Shown: one piece after another, positions 15,752-24,392 of the stretch
Layout: every line of letters starts with the position of its first letter
How positions within the stretch are numbered: position 1 is the stretch's first letter
Assembly (NCBI RefSeq): GCF_040629175.1
Contig: NZ_JBEXUX010000014.1
Span: 108,880-172,879 of the forward strand
From: Embleya sp040629175
GTDB taxonomy: Bacteria > Actinomycetota > Actinomycetes > Streptomycetales > Streptomycetaceae
DNA: 64,000 bases
Direction of reading: 5' to 3'
Notes under the pieces: model-generated
What the model was told of the DNA's origin: nothing
Seen by the model: only the letters and a program-made list of their open reading frames with translations
Database searches by the model: none
Program-made: the position numbers and the translations under genes

Positions 15752-16774
15752 ATGACAGCGACACCACCCGACGCGGACCCGCCACGACCTCCGGCAGCCC
15801 TCGCACGAATCGCAGGCAGCCCCGATCGCACACGCGCCGCACCCGCCACGCCAACCGCACCCGCCATGCGCACCTCACGCGCCACATTCGCCACGCTCGT
15901 CGCCCTCGCCGCGGCCCTGCTCGTCGCCCTGTTCCTCGTCCCGGGCCTGGTGGCGGCGAGGGGGTCGGGCGGCGACTCGCTCGACGAGGGCAACCTCGCC
16001 GCATCCTTCCGCACGGAGTTCGTCCGGTACTGGAATGCCGGCAACCGGGACTTCACCCCCGGCATGGAGCGGGTGGTCGACTACTGGTTCCGCTATCACG
16101 CGGCCAAGGCCGTGGTCGCCGCGCTGCTGCTGATCGTGCTCGGTGTGCTCGGCGTGCTCCTCTGGCGGGCATTCCTGCGGGCCGACGGCCTCGGGGCGGG
16201 CGGGAGGGCGGCCCTCGGGTCGGCCGGCGTCCTCGTCGGGATGCTCACCTTGTTCGCGGCGGTGGTGCTGGTGGCCAACATCCAGGGCGCGGTGGCGCCT
16301 TTCGCCTCGCTGTTGGCGATGTTGCCGGCCGGCAAGCCGAAGGGGGAACTCGCCGTGATCCTCACCCGGATCAGGGAGCAACTGGCCGCGCCTTCGGGCA
16401 CGGCGGGTACGGGGACGGGTACCGGTGCGCAAACCCCGCCGCCCCTCGACCTGATGATCGACGACTTCGCCCGATACCACGCCGCGATGGCCGTGCTCGG
16501 TGCGATCGTGGTGATCGCCCTCATCGGCCTGAGCGTGCTGTCGTACCGGCGGTTCGCCCGAACCAAACCGTCCGCCCGAACCAAGCCGTCCGCCGGAACC
16601 GACCCCGCCGCCCGAACCGATCCGTCCGCGCGGCGAACAAGGCGGCTGCTGGGCTCGTTCGGCGTCCTCGCGATGCTCGCGGCGCTCGTCGTGGTCGTCG
16701 TCGTGGTGGCGAACATCGGCAACGCCACCGACCCGAAGCCGGGGCTCGCGGCCCTGTTCGACGGCGGCTGGTGA
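15752..16774 (+). CDS. Multi-pass membrane protein of unknown function
   Basis: 340 aa, not recognised. Hydrophobic segments: about residues 43-63 (FATLVALAAALLVALFLVPGLV), 115-140 (AVVAALLLIVLGVLGVLLW), 150-180 (GSAGVLVGMLTLFAAVVLVANIQGA), 250-270 (MAVLGAIVVIALIGLSVLSY) and 300-325 (LGSFGVLAMLAALVVVVVVVANIGNA). The two loop segments DYWFRYHAAKAVVA and DDFARYHAAMAVLG are similar, suggesting an internal duplication of a TM hairpin. Between them is a repetitive basic loop (ARTKPSARTKPSAGTDPAARTDPSAR). Start ATG 15752 is preferred over upstream codons that read Pro/Arg-rich. It follows the two-component system and may be its target, which is inference from position only. Confidence 0.7.
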   Translation: MTATPPDADPPRPPAALARIAGSPDRTRAAPATPTAPAMRTSRATFATLVALAAALLVALFLVPGLVAARGSGGDSLDEGNLAASFRTEFVRYWNAGNRDFTPGMERVVDYWFRYHAAKAVVAALLLIVLGVLGVLLWRAFLRADGLGAGGRAALGSAGVLVGMLTLFAAVVLVANIQGAVAPFASLLAMLPAGKPKGELAVILTRIREQLAAPSGTAGTGTGTGAQTPPPLDLMIDDFARYHAAMAVLGAIVVIALIGLSVLSYRRFARTKPSARTKPSAGTDPAARTDPSARRTRRLLGSFGVLAMLAALVVVVVVVANIGNATDPKPGLAALFDGGW

Positions 16775-16803
16775 TCGACCTCCCGTCGTGCGGGTGAATA
16801 CGG

Positions 16804-17610
16804 CTACCCGATCGCCGAGCCGAAGCGGTTCACCCACTCCGCGGCTCCGGGCAACACCTCGTCCAGCGGGGCGACCTCCGGATACCAGGCCCGCTCCCAC
16901 TCCAGTGACACCCAGCCCTGCCACCGGTGTTCGCGCAGGGTGGTGCCGATGGTGGTGAGCGGTACGGACCCGGTGCCCAGCGGGACCGGCGTGGTGTCGG
17001 TGGCGGACGCGGCGTCCTTGATCTGGACGTAGCGCAGCAGCCCGGCCAGGGCCTCGGCCGTGTCGCCGGGCTGCTCGCCGTGCCGCCACGGGTGCAACGC
17101 GTCCCAGATCACCCCGACCGCGCCCGCGAACGGTCGGACCAGGGACGCGACCGCCGCGCCGGTCGGGTGCGAGTCGTGGGTCTCCACCAGCATGGTGACC
17201 CCGCGCGCGGTCGCCTCCGGCAGCAGCAGCGCGAGCCGGTGCCCGGCGCGTTCGGCGTCCCCGTCGCCGGTGCCGCCGGGGAAGATCCGCACGGCGGGCG
17301 CGTTCAGGTCGTGGGCCAGGTCGAGGAGTCGGCTGATCGAGGACACCACGATCGGGTCGGGCGTGGGCGCGCAGATGCCGGCGTAGCCGGCCAGGCACGG
17401 TACCGCGAGGTCGGCGTCGGCGATGCGGGCGCGGATCACCCGGCGTTCGTCGACCGGCAGGTCCAGGTGTACGAACTCGTCCTGGTGTACCCGCAGTTCC
17501 AGTCCGGTACAGCCGTGCCGTCGGGCCCGGGCGAGGTGTTCGTGCAGGGGGCGGCCGGGTGCGCCGAGTGTGCTGAACGCCCACTGTTTGGCCTGCTCGG
17601 GTGTGCTCAC
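16804..17610 (-). CDS. Sugar phosphate isomerase/epimerase (TIM barrel)
   Basis: 268 aa, xylose-isomerase-like TIM barrel. Visible: GCTGLELRVHQDEFVHLDLP, VPCLAGYAGICAPTPDP, VRIFPGGTGDGD, TMLVETHDSHPTGAAVASLVRPF (Glu/His ligands), VGVIWDALHPWRHGEQP (Asp/His ligands), LRYVQIKDAASA (Lys-Asp) and WVSLEWERAWYP (final Glu). The start is GTG 17610; longer frames are shadow. It is a second member of the same superfamily as the gene at 5.9-6.8 kb. An operator almost identical to that of the LacI-controlled operon lies about 65 bp upstream, so it is probably in the same regulon although it stands alone. Converges with the membrane protein gene, with only 29 bp between stops. Confidence 0.85.
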   Translation of the reverse strand: MSTPEQAKQWAFSTLGAPGRPLHEHLARARRHGCTGLELRVHQDEFVHLDLPVDERRVIRARIADADLAVPCLAGYAGICAPTPDPIVVSSISRLLDLAHDLNAPAVRIFPGGTGDGDAERAGHRLALLLPEATARGVTMLVETHDSHPTGAAVASLVRPFAGAVGVIWDALHPWRHGEQPGDTAEALAGLLRYVQIKDAASATDTTPVPLGTGSVPLTTIGTTLREHRWQGWVSLEWERAWYPEVAPLDEVLPGAAEWVNRFGSAIG

Positions 17611-17670
17611 GCGTCCTCGACTCCCTCGCCCGGCGCCACGCCACCGATCGGCTTGGCGGACCCGCCGCCC

Positions 17671-17685
17671 GGTAAGCGCTTTCCA
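17671..17685. promoter_or_regulatory. LacI-type operator upstream of the second isomerase gene
   Basis: GGTAAGCGCTTTCCA shares the AAGCGCTTTCC core with the perfect palindrome at 9263-9278 (GGGAAAGCGCTTTCCC); one arm has a single-base difference. Confidence 0.65.
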
Positions 17686-17690
17686 TACGG

Positions 17691-17920
17691 AGGTTAGATC
17701 GCCGTCGGATTGCCGGTCAAGCACACCCCGCCCGACACACCGCTCGGAACCGCGCCCGTATCCGTACGCTCGTGTTCCGTCCGTCGCCGACTCCGGTGCC
17801 GGGCCCGGAGGTCGTCTCGACAGGGTCGCCAGGGTCGTCCGGCCCCGCATGCGACGACCACACACGACCGCCACACACAAAAAAGGGCGAAGGAACATGT
17901 GTCCCCCGCCATTAACAACT
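17691..17920. other. Intergenic spacer, no gene seen
   Basis: Together with the sites on either side this makes a 414-bp gap between divergent genes. The open frames here have no recognisable protein character. An AT-richer stretch ends in TATAAC at 17921-17926, a fair -10 box for the helicase gene, directly before the rifamycin-associated element. Confidence 0.4.
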
Positions 17921-17930
17921 TATAACGCAC

Positions 17931-17955
17931 CGGGGGCCTTGCGGCAAGGCCCCCG
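17931..17955 (+). promoter_or_regulatory. Rifamycin-associated element (RAE)
   Basis: A 10-bp perfect stem (17931-17940 / 17946-17955) around GCGGC gives the core GGGGCCTTGCGGCAAGGCCC. This matches, with small flank differences, the inverted repeat known as the RAE that precedes rifamycin-inducible genes in actinomycetes. It lies 70 bp before the HelR-like start and right after a -10-like TATAAC. It could also fold as a hairpin in the leader. Confidence 0.85.
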
Positions 17956-18024
17956 TCGTACCGCAGAATCATCGACCTGAGCCCGAACATGGGCCGGAAT
18001 CTGCGGATATAGGAGAGTCACTAC

Positions 18025-20202
18025 GTGCGTGTGCATGCCGTGAACACCCCGACCACCACCATCGCCGGCAGCGCGTTCGACCTCCCCGACCGTCTCTCCG
18101 CCAAGGCCGACCCGGCGCTGATCGCCGACGACGAGTTGCACTTCGCGGCCATCGCGGAGTGCCTGGAAGAGTCCGTCGCCGAACTGTCCGCCCGCCTCGA
18201 CGCCGAGCGCAAGTCCCCCGGCGGCAAGGGCCGGCAGGCGATGGACCGGGACAGCGAGATCCACCGGCTGACCACCCGCCTGCGGGCCCTGCGCCGCTTC
18301 GGCCTGGACCTGTGCCTCGGACGCATGGTCGGCACGGACGACGCCGAGCCGGTCTACGTCGGCCGCCTCGGCCTCACCGACAGCGCCGGCCGCCGGCTGC
18401 TGATCGACTGGCGCACACCGGCCGCCGAGCCGTTCTTCGGCGCCACCCACGGCAACCCGATGGGCCTGGCCAGCCGGCGCCGCTATCGCTGGACCCGCGG
18501 CCGGATCGGCGACTACTGGGACGAGGTGTTCGGCGCGGACGCCTTCGACGGGCACGCCGCGCTGGACGACCAGTCCGCCTTCATCGCCAGTCTGGGCGGC
18601 AACCGCTCGCCCCGGATGCGCGACGTGCTCGGCACCATCCAGGCCGACCAGGACGCGATCATCCGCGCCGGATCGCGCGGCGCTCTCGTGGTCGACGGCG
18701 GGCCGGGCACCGGCAAGACCGTCGTCGCCCTGCACCGCTCCGCCTACCTCCTCTACGCCGACCCTCGCCTGGGTCACCGGCGGGGCGGCGTACTGTTCGT
18801 CGGCCCGCATCAGCCCTACCTGAACTACGTCGCCGACGTGCTCCCCAGCCTGGGTGAGGAGGGCGTGCAGACCTGCACCCTGCGGGACCTCGTCGTCGAG
18901 GGCGCCGAGGCCGGGGTGGAGGCCGACCCGGAGGTGGCCCGGCTGAAGTCGTCCGCGGACCTGGTGCGGGCGATCGAGAAGGCCGTCGCGTTCTACGAGG
19001 AACCGCCCACCAAGGGGATGACGGTCACCACCCACTGGTCCGACATCCGGCTGACCGCCGGCGATTGGGCCGAGGCGTTCGACGCGGCGGAACCCGCCGC
19101 CGCGCACAACGAGGCGCGCGAGCAGATCTGGGAGGAACTGCTCACCATCCTGGTGGACAAGCACGACGACGACGAGGTCTCGGACGACCTGCTCCGCAGG
19201 TCCCTGTCGCGGAACCGGGAACTGTTGGCCGCCTTCAACGCCGCCTGGCCGCTGCTGGAGGCGACCGACGTGGTCGGCGACCTGTGGTCGGTGCCCGCGT
19301 ACCTGCGGATGTGTGCTCCCTGGCTCGGCGCGGACGAGGTTCGTCGGTTGCAGCGCGGGGACGTCCGGGCCTGGACGGTGTCCGACCTGCCGTTCCTGGA
19401 CGCGGCCCGGCTGCGGCTCGGCGATCCGGAGGCGGCGCGCCGCAAGCGCCGACACAAGGCCGCCGTCGCCGCCGAACGCGAGCACATGTCGCACGTGGTC
19501 GACGCGCTGCTGGAGGCCGACGACGACGGCGAGGGCGCGGTGACGATGCTGCGCGGCGAGGACTTCCGGGCGTCCCTGGTCGACGAGTCCGCCCAGCCCG
19601 GCGTCGAACCGGACCTGCTCGCCGGTCCGTTCGCGCACGTCGTCGTGGACGAGGCCCAGGAACTCACCGACGCGGAGTGGCAGATGTTGCTGCTGCGCTG
19701 CCCGTCCCGAAGCTTCACCATCGTCGGGGACCGTGCCCAGGCCCGGCACGGCTTCACCGAGTCGTGGCAGGAACGCCTCGAACGCGTCGGGCTCGACCGG
19801 ATCAACCTGGCCTCCCTGGGCGTCAACTACCGGACGCCGGAGGAGATCATGACCGAGGCCGAGCCGGTCATCCGGGCCGTAATCCCGGACGCCAACGTGC
19901 CGACCTCGATCCGCAGCAGCGGTGTTCCCGTCGCGTACGGCTCCGCCGCGGAGCTGACCTCGATCCTGGACACCTGGCTCGCCGGCCATGCCGAGGGAAT
20001 CGCCTGCGTCATCGGCGACCCCACCTTCCGGTCGACGCCCCGCGTCCGGTCGCTGACCCCGGAGCTGTCCAAGGGGCTCGAATTCGACCTGGTCGTCCTG
20101 ATCGACCCAAAGGCGTTCGGCGGCGGAATCGAAGGGGCGGTCGACCGCTATGTCGCGATGACCCGGGCGACCCGACAACTCGTCATCCTCACGAGCGCCT
20201 GA
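18025..20202 (+). CDS. helR: HelR-like RNA polymerase-associated helicase (rifamycin resistance)
   Basis: 725 aa superfamily-1 helicase of the HelD class. The N-terminal region (about 1-120) has the basic, helical arm seen in HelD proteins; then a 1A/2A core with Walker A ALVVDGGPGTGKTVVALHR (about residue 232), Walker B HVVVDEAQELTDAEWQMLLLR (about 542) and the last motif VDRYVAMTRATRQLVIL. HelD proteins remove or recycle stalled RNA polymerase; the HelR subgroup displaces rifamycin-bound polymerase and confers resistance. The assignment to HelR rather than housekeeping HelD rests on the RAE directly upstream. Start GTG 18025 has AGGAG nine bases upstream; GTG 18031 and 18040 are in-frame alternatives. 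Monocistronic, followed by a terminator. Confidence 0.88.
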   Translation: MRVHAVNTPTTTIAGSAFDLPDRLSAKADPALIADDELHFAAIAECLEESVAELSARLDAERKSPGGKGRQAMDRDSEIHRLTTRLRALRRFGLDLCLGRMVGTDDAEPVYVGRLGLTDSAGRRLLIDWRTPAAEPFFGATHGNPMGLASRRRYRWTRGRIGDYWDEVFGADAFDGHAALDDQSAFIASLGGNRSPRMRDVLGTIQADQDAIIRAGSRGALVVDGGPGTGKTVVALHRSAYLLYADPRLGHRRGGVLFVGPHQPYLNYVADVLPSLGEEGVQTCTLRDLVVEGAEAGVEADPEVARLKSSADLVRAIEKAVAFYEEPPTKGMTVTTHWSDIRLTAGDWAEAFDAAEPAAAHNEAREQIWEELLTILVDKHDDDEVSDDLLRRSLSRNRELLAAFNAAWPLLEATDVVGDLWSVPAYLRMCAPWLGADEVRRLQRGDVRAWTVSDLPFLDAARLRLGDPEAARRKRRHKAAVAAEREHMSHVVDALLEADDDGEGAVTMLRGEDFRASLVDESAQPGVEPDLLAGPFAHVVVDEAQELTDAEWQMLLLRCPSRSFTIVGDRAQARHGFTESWQERLERVGLDRINLASLGVNYRTPEEIMTEAEPVIRAVIPDANVPTSIRSSGVPVAYGSAAELTSILDTWLAGHAEGIACVIGDPTFRSTPRVRSLTPELSKGLEFDLVVLIDPKAFGGGIEGAVDRYVAMTRATRQLVILTSA

Positions 20203-20218
20203 GCCGGCCCGGAGGAAC

Positions 20219-20252
20219 GCCCGCCCCGGCCGCGTCGAACGGCGGGGCGGGC
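20219..20252. terminator. 10-bp stem between convergent genes
   Basis: GCCCGCCCCG (20219-20228) pairs with CGGGGCGGGC (20243-20252) across a 14-nt loop, between the convergent helicase and MFS genes. Confidence 0.75.
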
Positions 20253-20283
20253 CCGGGATTCGAGGGCAGGGGCAGGAACCGGG

Positions 20284-21657
20284 TCAGCGCCGCCGACCCA
20301 CCGCGAGCGTCATGGCCGCACACAGTACGCCCGGCAACAGCAGCGCCCAGGCCAGGTCGTGCGGGTCGGCCGCGCCGTCGACGCTGACGAAGGCGCCCAT
20401 CGCGGCGACGCCGACCGTCGCGCCGATCTGGCGGACCGCGTTGAGGAGGCCGCCGGCGGCGCCCGCCGTGCCCTCGGGGGCCGTGGTGATCACCGTGGTG
20501 ACCAGCGCGGGGAGCGCGAAGGAGACGCCGAAGCCGGTGCACAGCAGGCCGATGGCCAGGACCGGGTAGGCCGACCCGGTCAGTACCGCCGCGGTGAACA
20601 CGACGCTGCCCGCGGTCAGCAGGCCCAACCCGGCCAACATCGGCCCACGCGCTCCCGAGGCGGCCACGATCCGGCCGGTGAGCAGCGGGTTGACCGCGAA
20701 CGGCAGGGTCATCGGCAAGAACGCGACGCCGGTCTCCAGCGGCGACATGTGCAGGTTCTGCCGAAACAGCAGCGGCAGGACGAACAGCAGCCCGGTCATG
20801 GTGAAGTTGACCGCCGCCCCCGCGAGCAACGCGGACACCGTGTTCCGCGAGCGCAGGATCGCCCGGGCCGGCACCGGGTCGGGGCTGCGCCGCTCGGACC
20901 CGGCGAACAACAGTCCCGCCGCCACCGCGCCCGCGCCCGAGGCGATCGCGTGGGTCGTGGCGCCGGAGCCCGCCGCGATCAGTGCGTCGGTGGCCAGTCC
21001 GAGGGCCACGCACGCGACGAGTTGGGAGGTCCAGTCGATCGGCCGGACACCCTTCGGGCAGCGCGCCGTTCGCCCGGCGGTCAGCGCGAGGGTGAGCGCG
21101 GCGAGCGGTACGTTGATCAGGAAGATGGCCCGCCAGCCGAAGGCGTCGACCAACACGCCGCCGGCGATCGGTCCCACCGCGAGCGCGGCGCCGCTGAGTG
21201 CGGCCCACACCGCGACCGCCCTGGCGCGCTCGGCCGGCACCGGATACAGCGTGGTGACCATCGCCATCGACGCGGGTACGCACGCGGCGGCGGCCACACC
21301 GAGCAATCCGCGCAGGGCGACCAGGGTCCACAGGTCCGGCGCCCACGCGCTGAGCAGCGAGCCGAGGCCGAACACGACGATGCCCACCCGGAACGCCCGA
21401 TGCGCACCGAACCGGTCGGCCACCGCGCCCGCCGTCAACAGCAGCGCGCCGAACACGACGGTGTACCCGGACACCACCCATTGCAGACCGGCCACCGAAC
21501 TGCCCAGCGACCGGGCCAGATCCGGCTCGGCGACCGACAACACGGTCAGGTCGAGCAACACCATGAAATAGCCGAGCGCGATGCCGAGGAGGGCGACCGT
21601 ACGCGAACGCGCCGTCGGCGTGGGCCGGGTGGACAGGGGTGAATCGACGACGGACAT
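20284..21657 (-). CDS. MFS drug exporter (DHA2/EmrB-QacA type)
   Basis: 457 aa with about 14 hydrophobic segments, the size and topology of DHA2 proteins (EmrB, QacA). Family marks: LGYFMVLLDLTVLSVAEPDLARSLGSSVAGLQWVVSGYTVVFGALLLTAGAVADRFGAHRAFRVG (TM1-TM3 with LDxT at TM1 and motif A), LRGLLGVAAAACVPASMAMV (motif B) and AVWAALSGAALAVGPIAGGVLVDAFGWRAIFLINVPLA (motif C region plus the GWR-x-IFLIN motif). Start ATG 21657 is the natural N-terminus; the longer open frame upstream crosses into the divergent gene. It is divergent from a LysR regulator that probably controls it. The substrate is unknown. Confidence 0.9.
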   Translation of the reverse strand: MSVVDSPLSTRPTPTARSRTVALLGIALGYFMVLLDLTVLSVAEPDLARSLGSSVAGLQWVVSGYTVVFGALLLTAGAVADRFGAHRAFRVGIVVFGLGSLLSAWAPDLWTLVALRGLLGVAAAACVPASMAMVTTLYPVPAERARAVAVWAALSGAALAVGPIAGGVLVDAFGWRAIFLINVPLAALTLALTAGRTARCPKGVRPIDWTSQLVACVALGLATDALIAAGSGATTHAIASGAGAVAAGLLFAGSERRSPDPVPARAILRSRNTVSALLAGAAVNFTMTGLLFVLPLLFRQNLHMSPLETGVAFLPMTLPFAVNPLLTGRIVAASGARGPMLAGLGLLTAGSVVFTAAVLTGSAYPVLAIGLLCTGFGVSFALPALVTTVITTAPEGTAGAAGGLLNAVRQIGATVGVAAMGAFVSVDGAADPHDLAWALLLPGVLCAAMTLAVGRRR

Positions 21658-21829
21658 CGAGGTTCTCCAGGAATGGAAGGGGTGACCACGACCGAGAACA
21701 CGCCCGAGGTGTCGGCGATCGGAATGGGGTCGAGGGCAACCACTGTGTGGGCGCGCCCGATTCGACTCGACCGGCTGGGCCGCATGCCCCGTTCGGAATA
21801 TCCGAATGCCCGCCCGGGGTTGCCGGACC

Positions 21830-22837
21830 ATGGAATTTCGGCAACTCCGCACGTTCGAGACGGTCACCCGCACCGGGACCGTCACCGCCGCCGCCAACGT
21901 GCTCGGCATCGCGCCCTCGTCGGTGTCGGAACAGATCCGGGTGCTGGAGAAGTCGGTCGGCGTCGCGTTGTTCGACCGAGGCCCCCGGGGCATGACGCTG
22001 ACGCCGGCCGGGGAGCGCATGCGCGACTGGGCCCATCGTCTGCTCGACCAGGCCGAACAGGCGCGCCGCGAGGTCGCGGAGGCCGCGCCGCTGTTGCGGC
22101 TGGGCGCGTTGGAGAGCATCGCCGCGACGCACGTGCCGCCGGTGCTGGCCCGGCTCGCCGCGCGTCGGCCCGACCTGCGGGTCCGGGTGGCTTCGGACCG
22201 AACGCGCGACGAGCTGCTGGGCGAGGTGGCCGCCGGCCGCCTGGATGCGGCGCTGGTCCTGGACACCGGCACCTGGCTCGGCGAGCTGGGCTTCGAACCG
22301 CCGCCGGCCGCCCTGGCGTTCGTCGACCTGGAGCCGGTCCCACTGGCCCTGGTCGCGGCGCCGGGCCATCCGCTCGGGGGCCGGGCCCGGATCGCCGGCG
22401 AGGATCTGCGCGGGCACCGGCTGCTGGTCAACGCGGCGGCCTGCTCGTTCCGCCTGGCCGGTGATCGACTCCTGGGCGCGGAGGTGGAACAGGTCCGGGT
22501 CGGCGGTGTGGCGGTCATCCGGGCCTGGACCGAACAGGGCCTGGGAGTGGCCCTGTTGCCGTTCTTCGCGGTGGCCGACCAGCTTGCCGCCGGGAGCTTG
22601 ATCCGGCTCGCCCTGGACGCCCCCGATCTGACCCTGCGTCTGGTCTGGCGCCCGGACCGGGAATCCCTCCCCGGCCTCCGCGAAGTCCTCTACGCGGCGG
22701 CGGCTCCCACTTCGAGTCCCGGCCCCGGCTCGGTTGCCGACCCGGCTCCCCACCCGGCTGCCGCCCCCGGCCCGGCCTCCGCGCCGACGCCCGCCCGCGC
22801 CGTCGCGACCACCACCACGGCGCTCCCGGCGCGCTGA
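21830..22837 (+). CDS. LysR-family transcriptional regulator
   Basis: 335 aa. N-terminal winged HTH: MEFRQLRTFETVTRTGTVTAAANVLGIAPSSVSEQIRVLEKSVGVALFDRGPRGMTLTPAGERM. The effector domain spans about residues 90-285 (LRLGALESIAATHVPPVLARLAARRPDLRVRV; LVAAPGHPLGGRARIAGEDLRGHRLLV; EQGLGVALLPFFAVADQLAAGSL). A Pro/Ala-rich tail of about 45 residues follows the domain and has no known role. ATG 21830 is the family start. Divergent from the DHA2 exporter gene over 172 bp; LysR regulators usually control the divergent gene and themselves. Confidence 0.9.
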   Translation: MEFRQLRTFETVTRTGTVTAAANVLGIAPSSVSEQIRVLEKSVGVALFDRGPRGMTLTPAGERMRDWAHRLLDQAEQARREVAEAAPLLRLGALESIAATHVPPVLARLAARRPDLRVRVASDRTRDELLGEVAAGRLDAALVLDTGTWLGELGFEPPPAALAFVDLEPVPLALVAAPGHPLGGRARIAGEDLRGHRLLVNAAACSFRLAGDRLLGAEVEQVRVGGVAVIRAWTEQGLGVALLPFFAVADQLAAGSLIRLALDAPDLTLRLVWRPDRESLPGLREVLYAAAAPTSSPGPGSVADPAPHPAAAPGPASAPTPARAVATTTTALPAR

Positions 22838-23005
22838 CCCGACACGACCCGACCCGCACCGCCGTCCGGCCCGGCGACCGAGCCGGCGGCGTTTACGTTC
22901 CGGGGTTGGCGGTCACTGTCCGTTGCGGAGCCGGTGGGCGGTGGATGGGAGTGCGATGGTGCAGCGACGACGGGAAGTCCCTCGGCGCCGGGGTGGGGCG
23001 GCGTC

Positions 23006-24361
23006 ATGGACCCGGTGACCGCCTCCCTGGTCGAGATCCACGACCGGCTCGGCGCCGTCACCGACGGCGAAGTCGCGGACTACATCCCGCAGTTGGCCTC
23101 GGCCGACCCGCGCACCTTCGGGTTGGCGCTGGTCAGCATGTCCGGCCACTGCTACCGCGCCGGTGATACCGACGACCCGTTCAGCATCCAGTCCGTGTCG
23201 AAGCCGTTCGTGTACGCGCTCGCGCTGTCCGAGCTGGGCCCGGCCGAGGTGAGCCGCCGGGTCGGCGCGGAGCCCAGCGGCGAGGCGTTCAACGCGATCA
23301 GCCTCGAACCGGGCACCGGCCGCCCGGCGAACCCGATGGTCAACGCCGGCGCCATCGTGACCACCTCACTGGTCCCGGCCGCGGACGCCCGGGATCGTTT
23401 CGAGCGCATCCGCGCGTGCCTGTCCGCGTTCGCGGGCCGCTCCCTGGACGTCGACGAGGAGGTGTACCGCTCCGAGGCCGACACCGGCGACCGCAACCGA
23501 GCCCTTGCCTACCTGATGCGCGGCGCGGGGTCGTTGTCCGGCGACGTGGACGAGACCGTACGCACCTATTTCCGCCAGTGCTCGATCCGGGTGCACGTCG
23601 CCGACCTGGCGGTGATGGCGGCGACACTGGCCAACGGCGGCGTCAATCCGGTCACCGGCGACCGGGTGGTCGCCGAACCGGTGGCGGTGCGGGCACTCGC
23701 GGTGATGGCCACATGCGGCATGTACGACACCGCCGGCGAATGGTTGCTGCGGGTGGGCCTGCCCGCCAAGAGTGGGGTGTCCGGCGGCCTGATCGCCTGC
23801 AGCCCGGCGCGCTTCGGCATCGCCGTGCACAGCCCGCCACTGGACCGCGCGGGCAACCCGGTACGCGGCGTGATCGCGCTCACCGAACTCTCCGAACGCT
23901 TCGCCCTGCACCTGATGCACCAACCGGGCCGGCACATCGCGACCGTCACCGATGTCACCACCTCGCTCGACCACCCCTCCTACCGGGCCCGCACCCCGGC
24001 CCAGCGGGCCGTCCTGGACCGCGAGGGGCACCGCATCGTGGTCATCCGCGCCCAGGGCATGTTGGAATTCACCGAGACGGAACACCTGCTGCACGCGCTG
24101 CGCGAGTCGGTGCCGCCGGCACCGGGTTGGATCGTGTTGGACGTGGACCGGGTCACCGGGATCGCGGTCGGTGCCGCCGCGATGCTCGGCGCCGCCCTGG
24201 CCGATCTGGCCACCGCCGGTCACGAGCTCGCCATCGCGGCCCGGGAACCGCTGCTCGACCCGATCGCCGAGCCGGCACCGTGGGCCGCGTTCCGCAGCCG
24301 CGAGGAGGCCGTGGCCTGGTGCGAGGACCGACTCCTGGCGGCGGCACCACCGGCGGGGTGA
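23006..24361 (+). CDS. glsA: Glutaminase with C-terminal STAS domain
   Basis: 451 aa. Serine-dependent, beta-lactamase-fold glutaminase (L-glutamine to glutamate and ammonia) over residues 1-305: FSIQSVSKPFVYALAL carries the catalytic S-x-x-K, GEAFNAISLEPGTGRPANPMVNAGAIVTTSL the substrate-binding Asn cluster, and GGVNPVTGDRV / MATCGMYDTAGEWLLRVGLPAKSGVSGGL the Tyr and KSGV motifs. Residues about 340-445 are a STAS domain (IVVIRAQGMLEFTETEHLLHAL, WIVLDVDRVTGIAVGAAAMLGAALADL), found in anti-sigma antagonists and in some glutaminases; it lacks the usual phospho-acceptor D-S pair (reads D-R-V-T-G-I), so phospho-switching is doubtful. ATG 23006 is preceded by GGGGCGG. Genes on both sides are unrelated. 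Confidence 0.9.
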   Translation: MDPVTASLVEIHDRLGAVTDGEVADYIPQLASADPRTFGLALVSMSGHCYRAGDTDDPFSIQSVSKPFVYALALSELGPAEVSRRVGAEPSGEAFNAISLEPGTGRPANPMVNAGAIVTTSLVPAADARDRFERIRACLSAFAGRSLDVDEEVYRSEADTGDRNRALAYLMRGAGSLSGDVDETVRTYFRQCSIRVHVADLAVMAATLANGGVNPVTGDRVVAEPVAVRALAVMATCGMYDTAGEWLLRVGLPAKSGVSGGLIACSPARFGIAVHSPPLDRAGNPVRGVIALTELSERFALHLMHQPGRHIATVTDVTTSLDHPSYRARTPAQRAVLDREGHRIVVIRAQGMLEFTETEHLLHALRESVPPAPGWIVLDVDRVTGIAVGAAAMLGAALADLATAGHELAIAAREPLLDPIAEPAPWAAFRSREEAVAWCEDRLLAAAPPAG

Positions 24362-24392
24362 GCGCGGTGGCCTTCGTCCCGGGAAACGCGGG

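Noticed and set aside
17694..17990. Short minus-strand frame (98 codons)
   Set aside because: It would run over the RAE and promoter of the helicase; Cys/Arg-rich with no family likeness.
17920..20178. 752-codon minus-strand frame opposite the helicase
   Set aside because: No motifs; the plus strand has complete Walker A, Walker B and motif VI of a HelD-class helicase.
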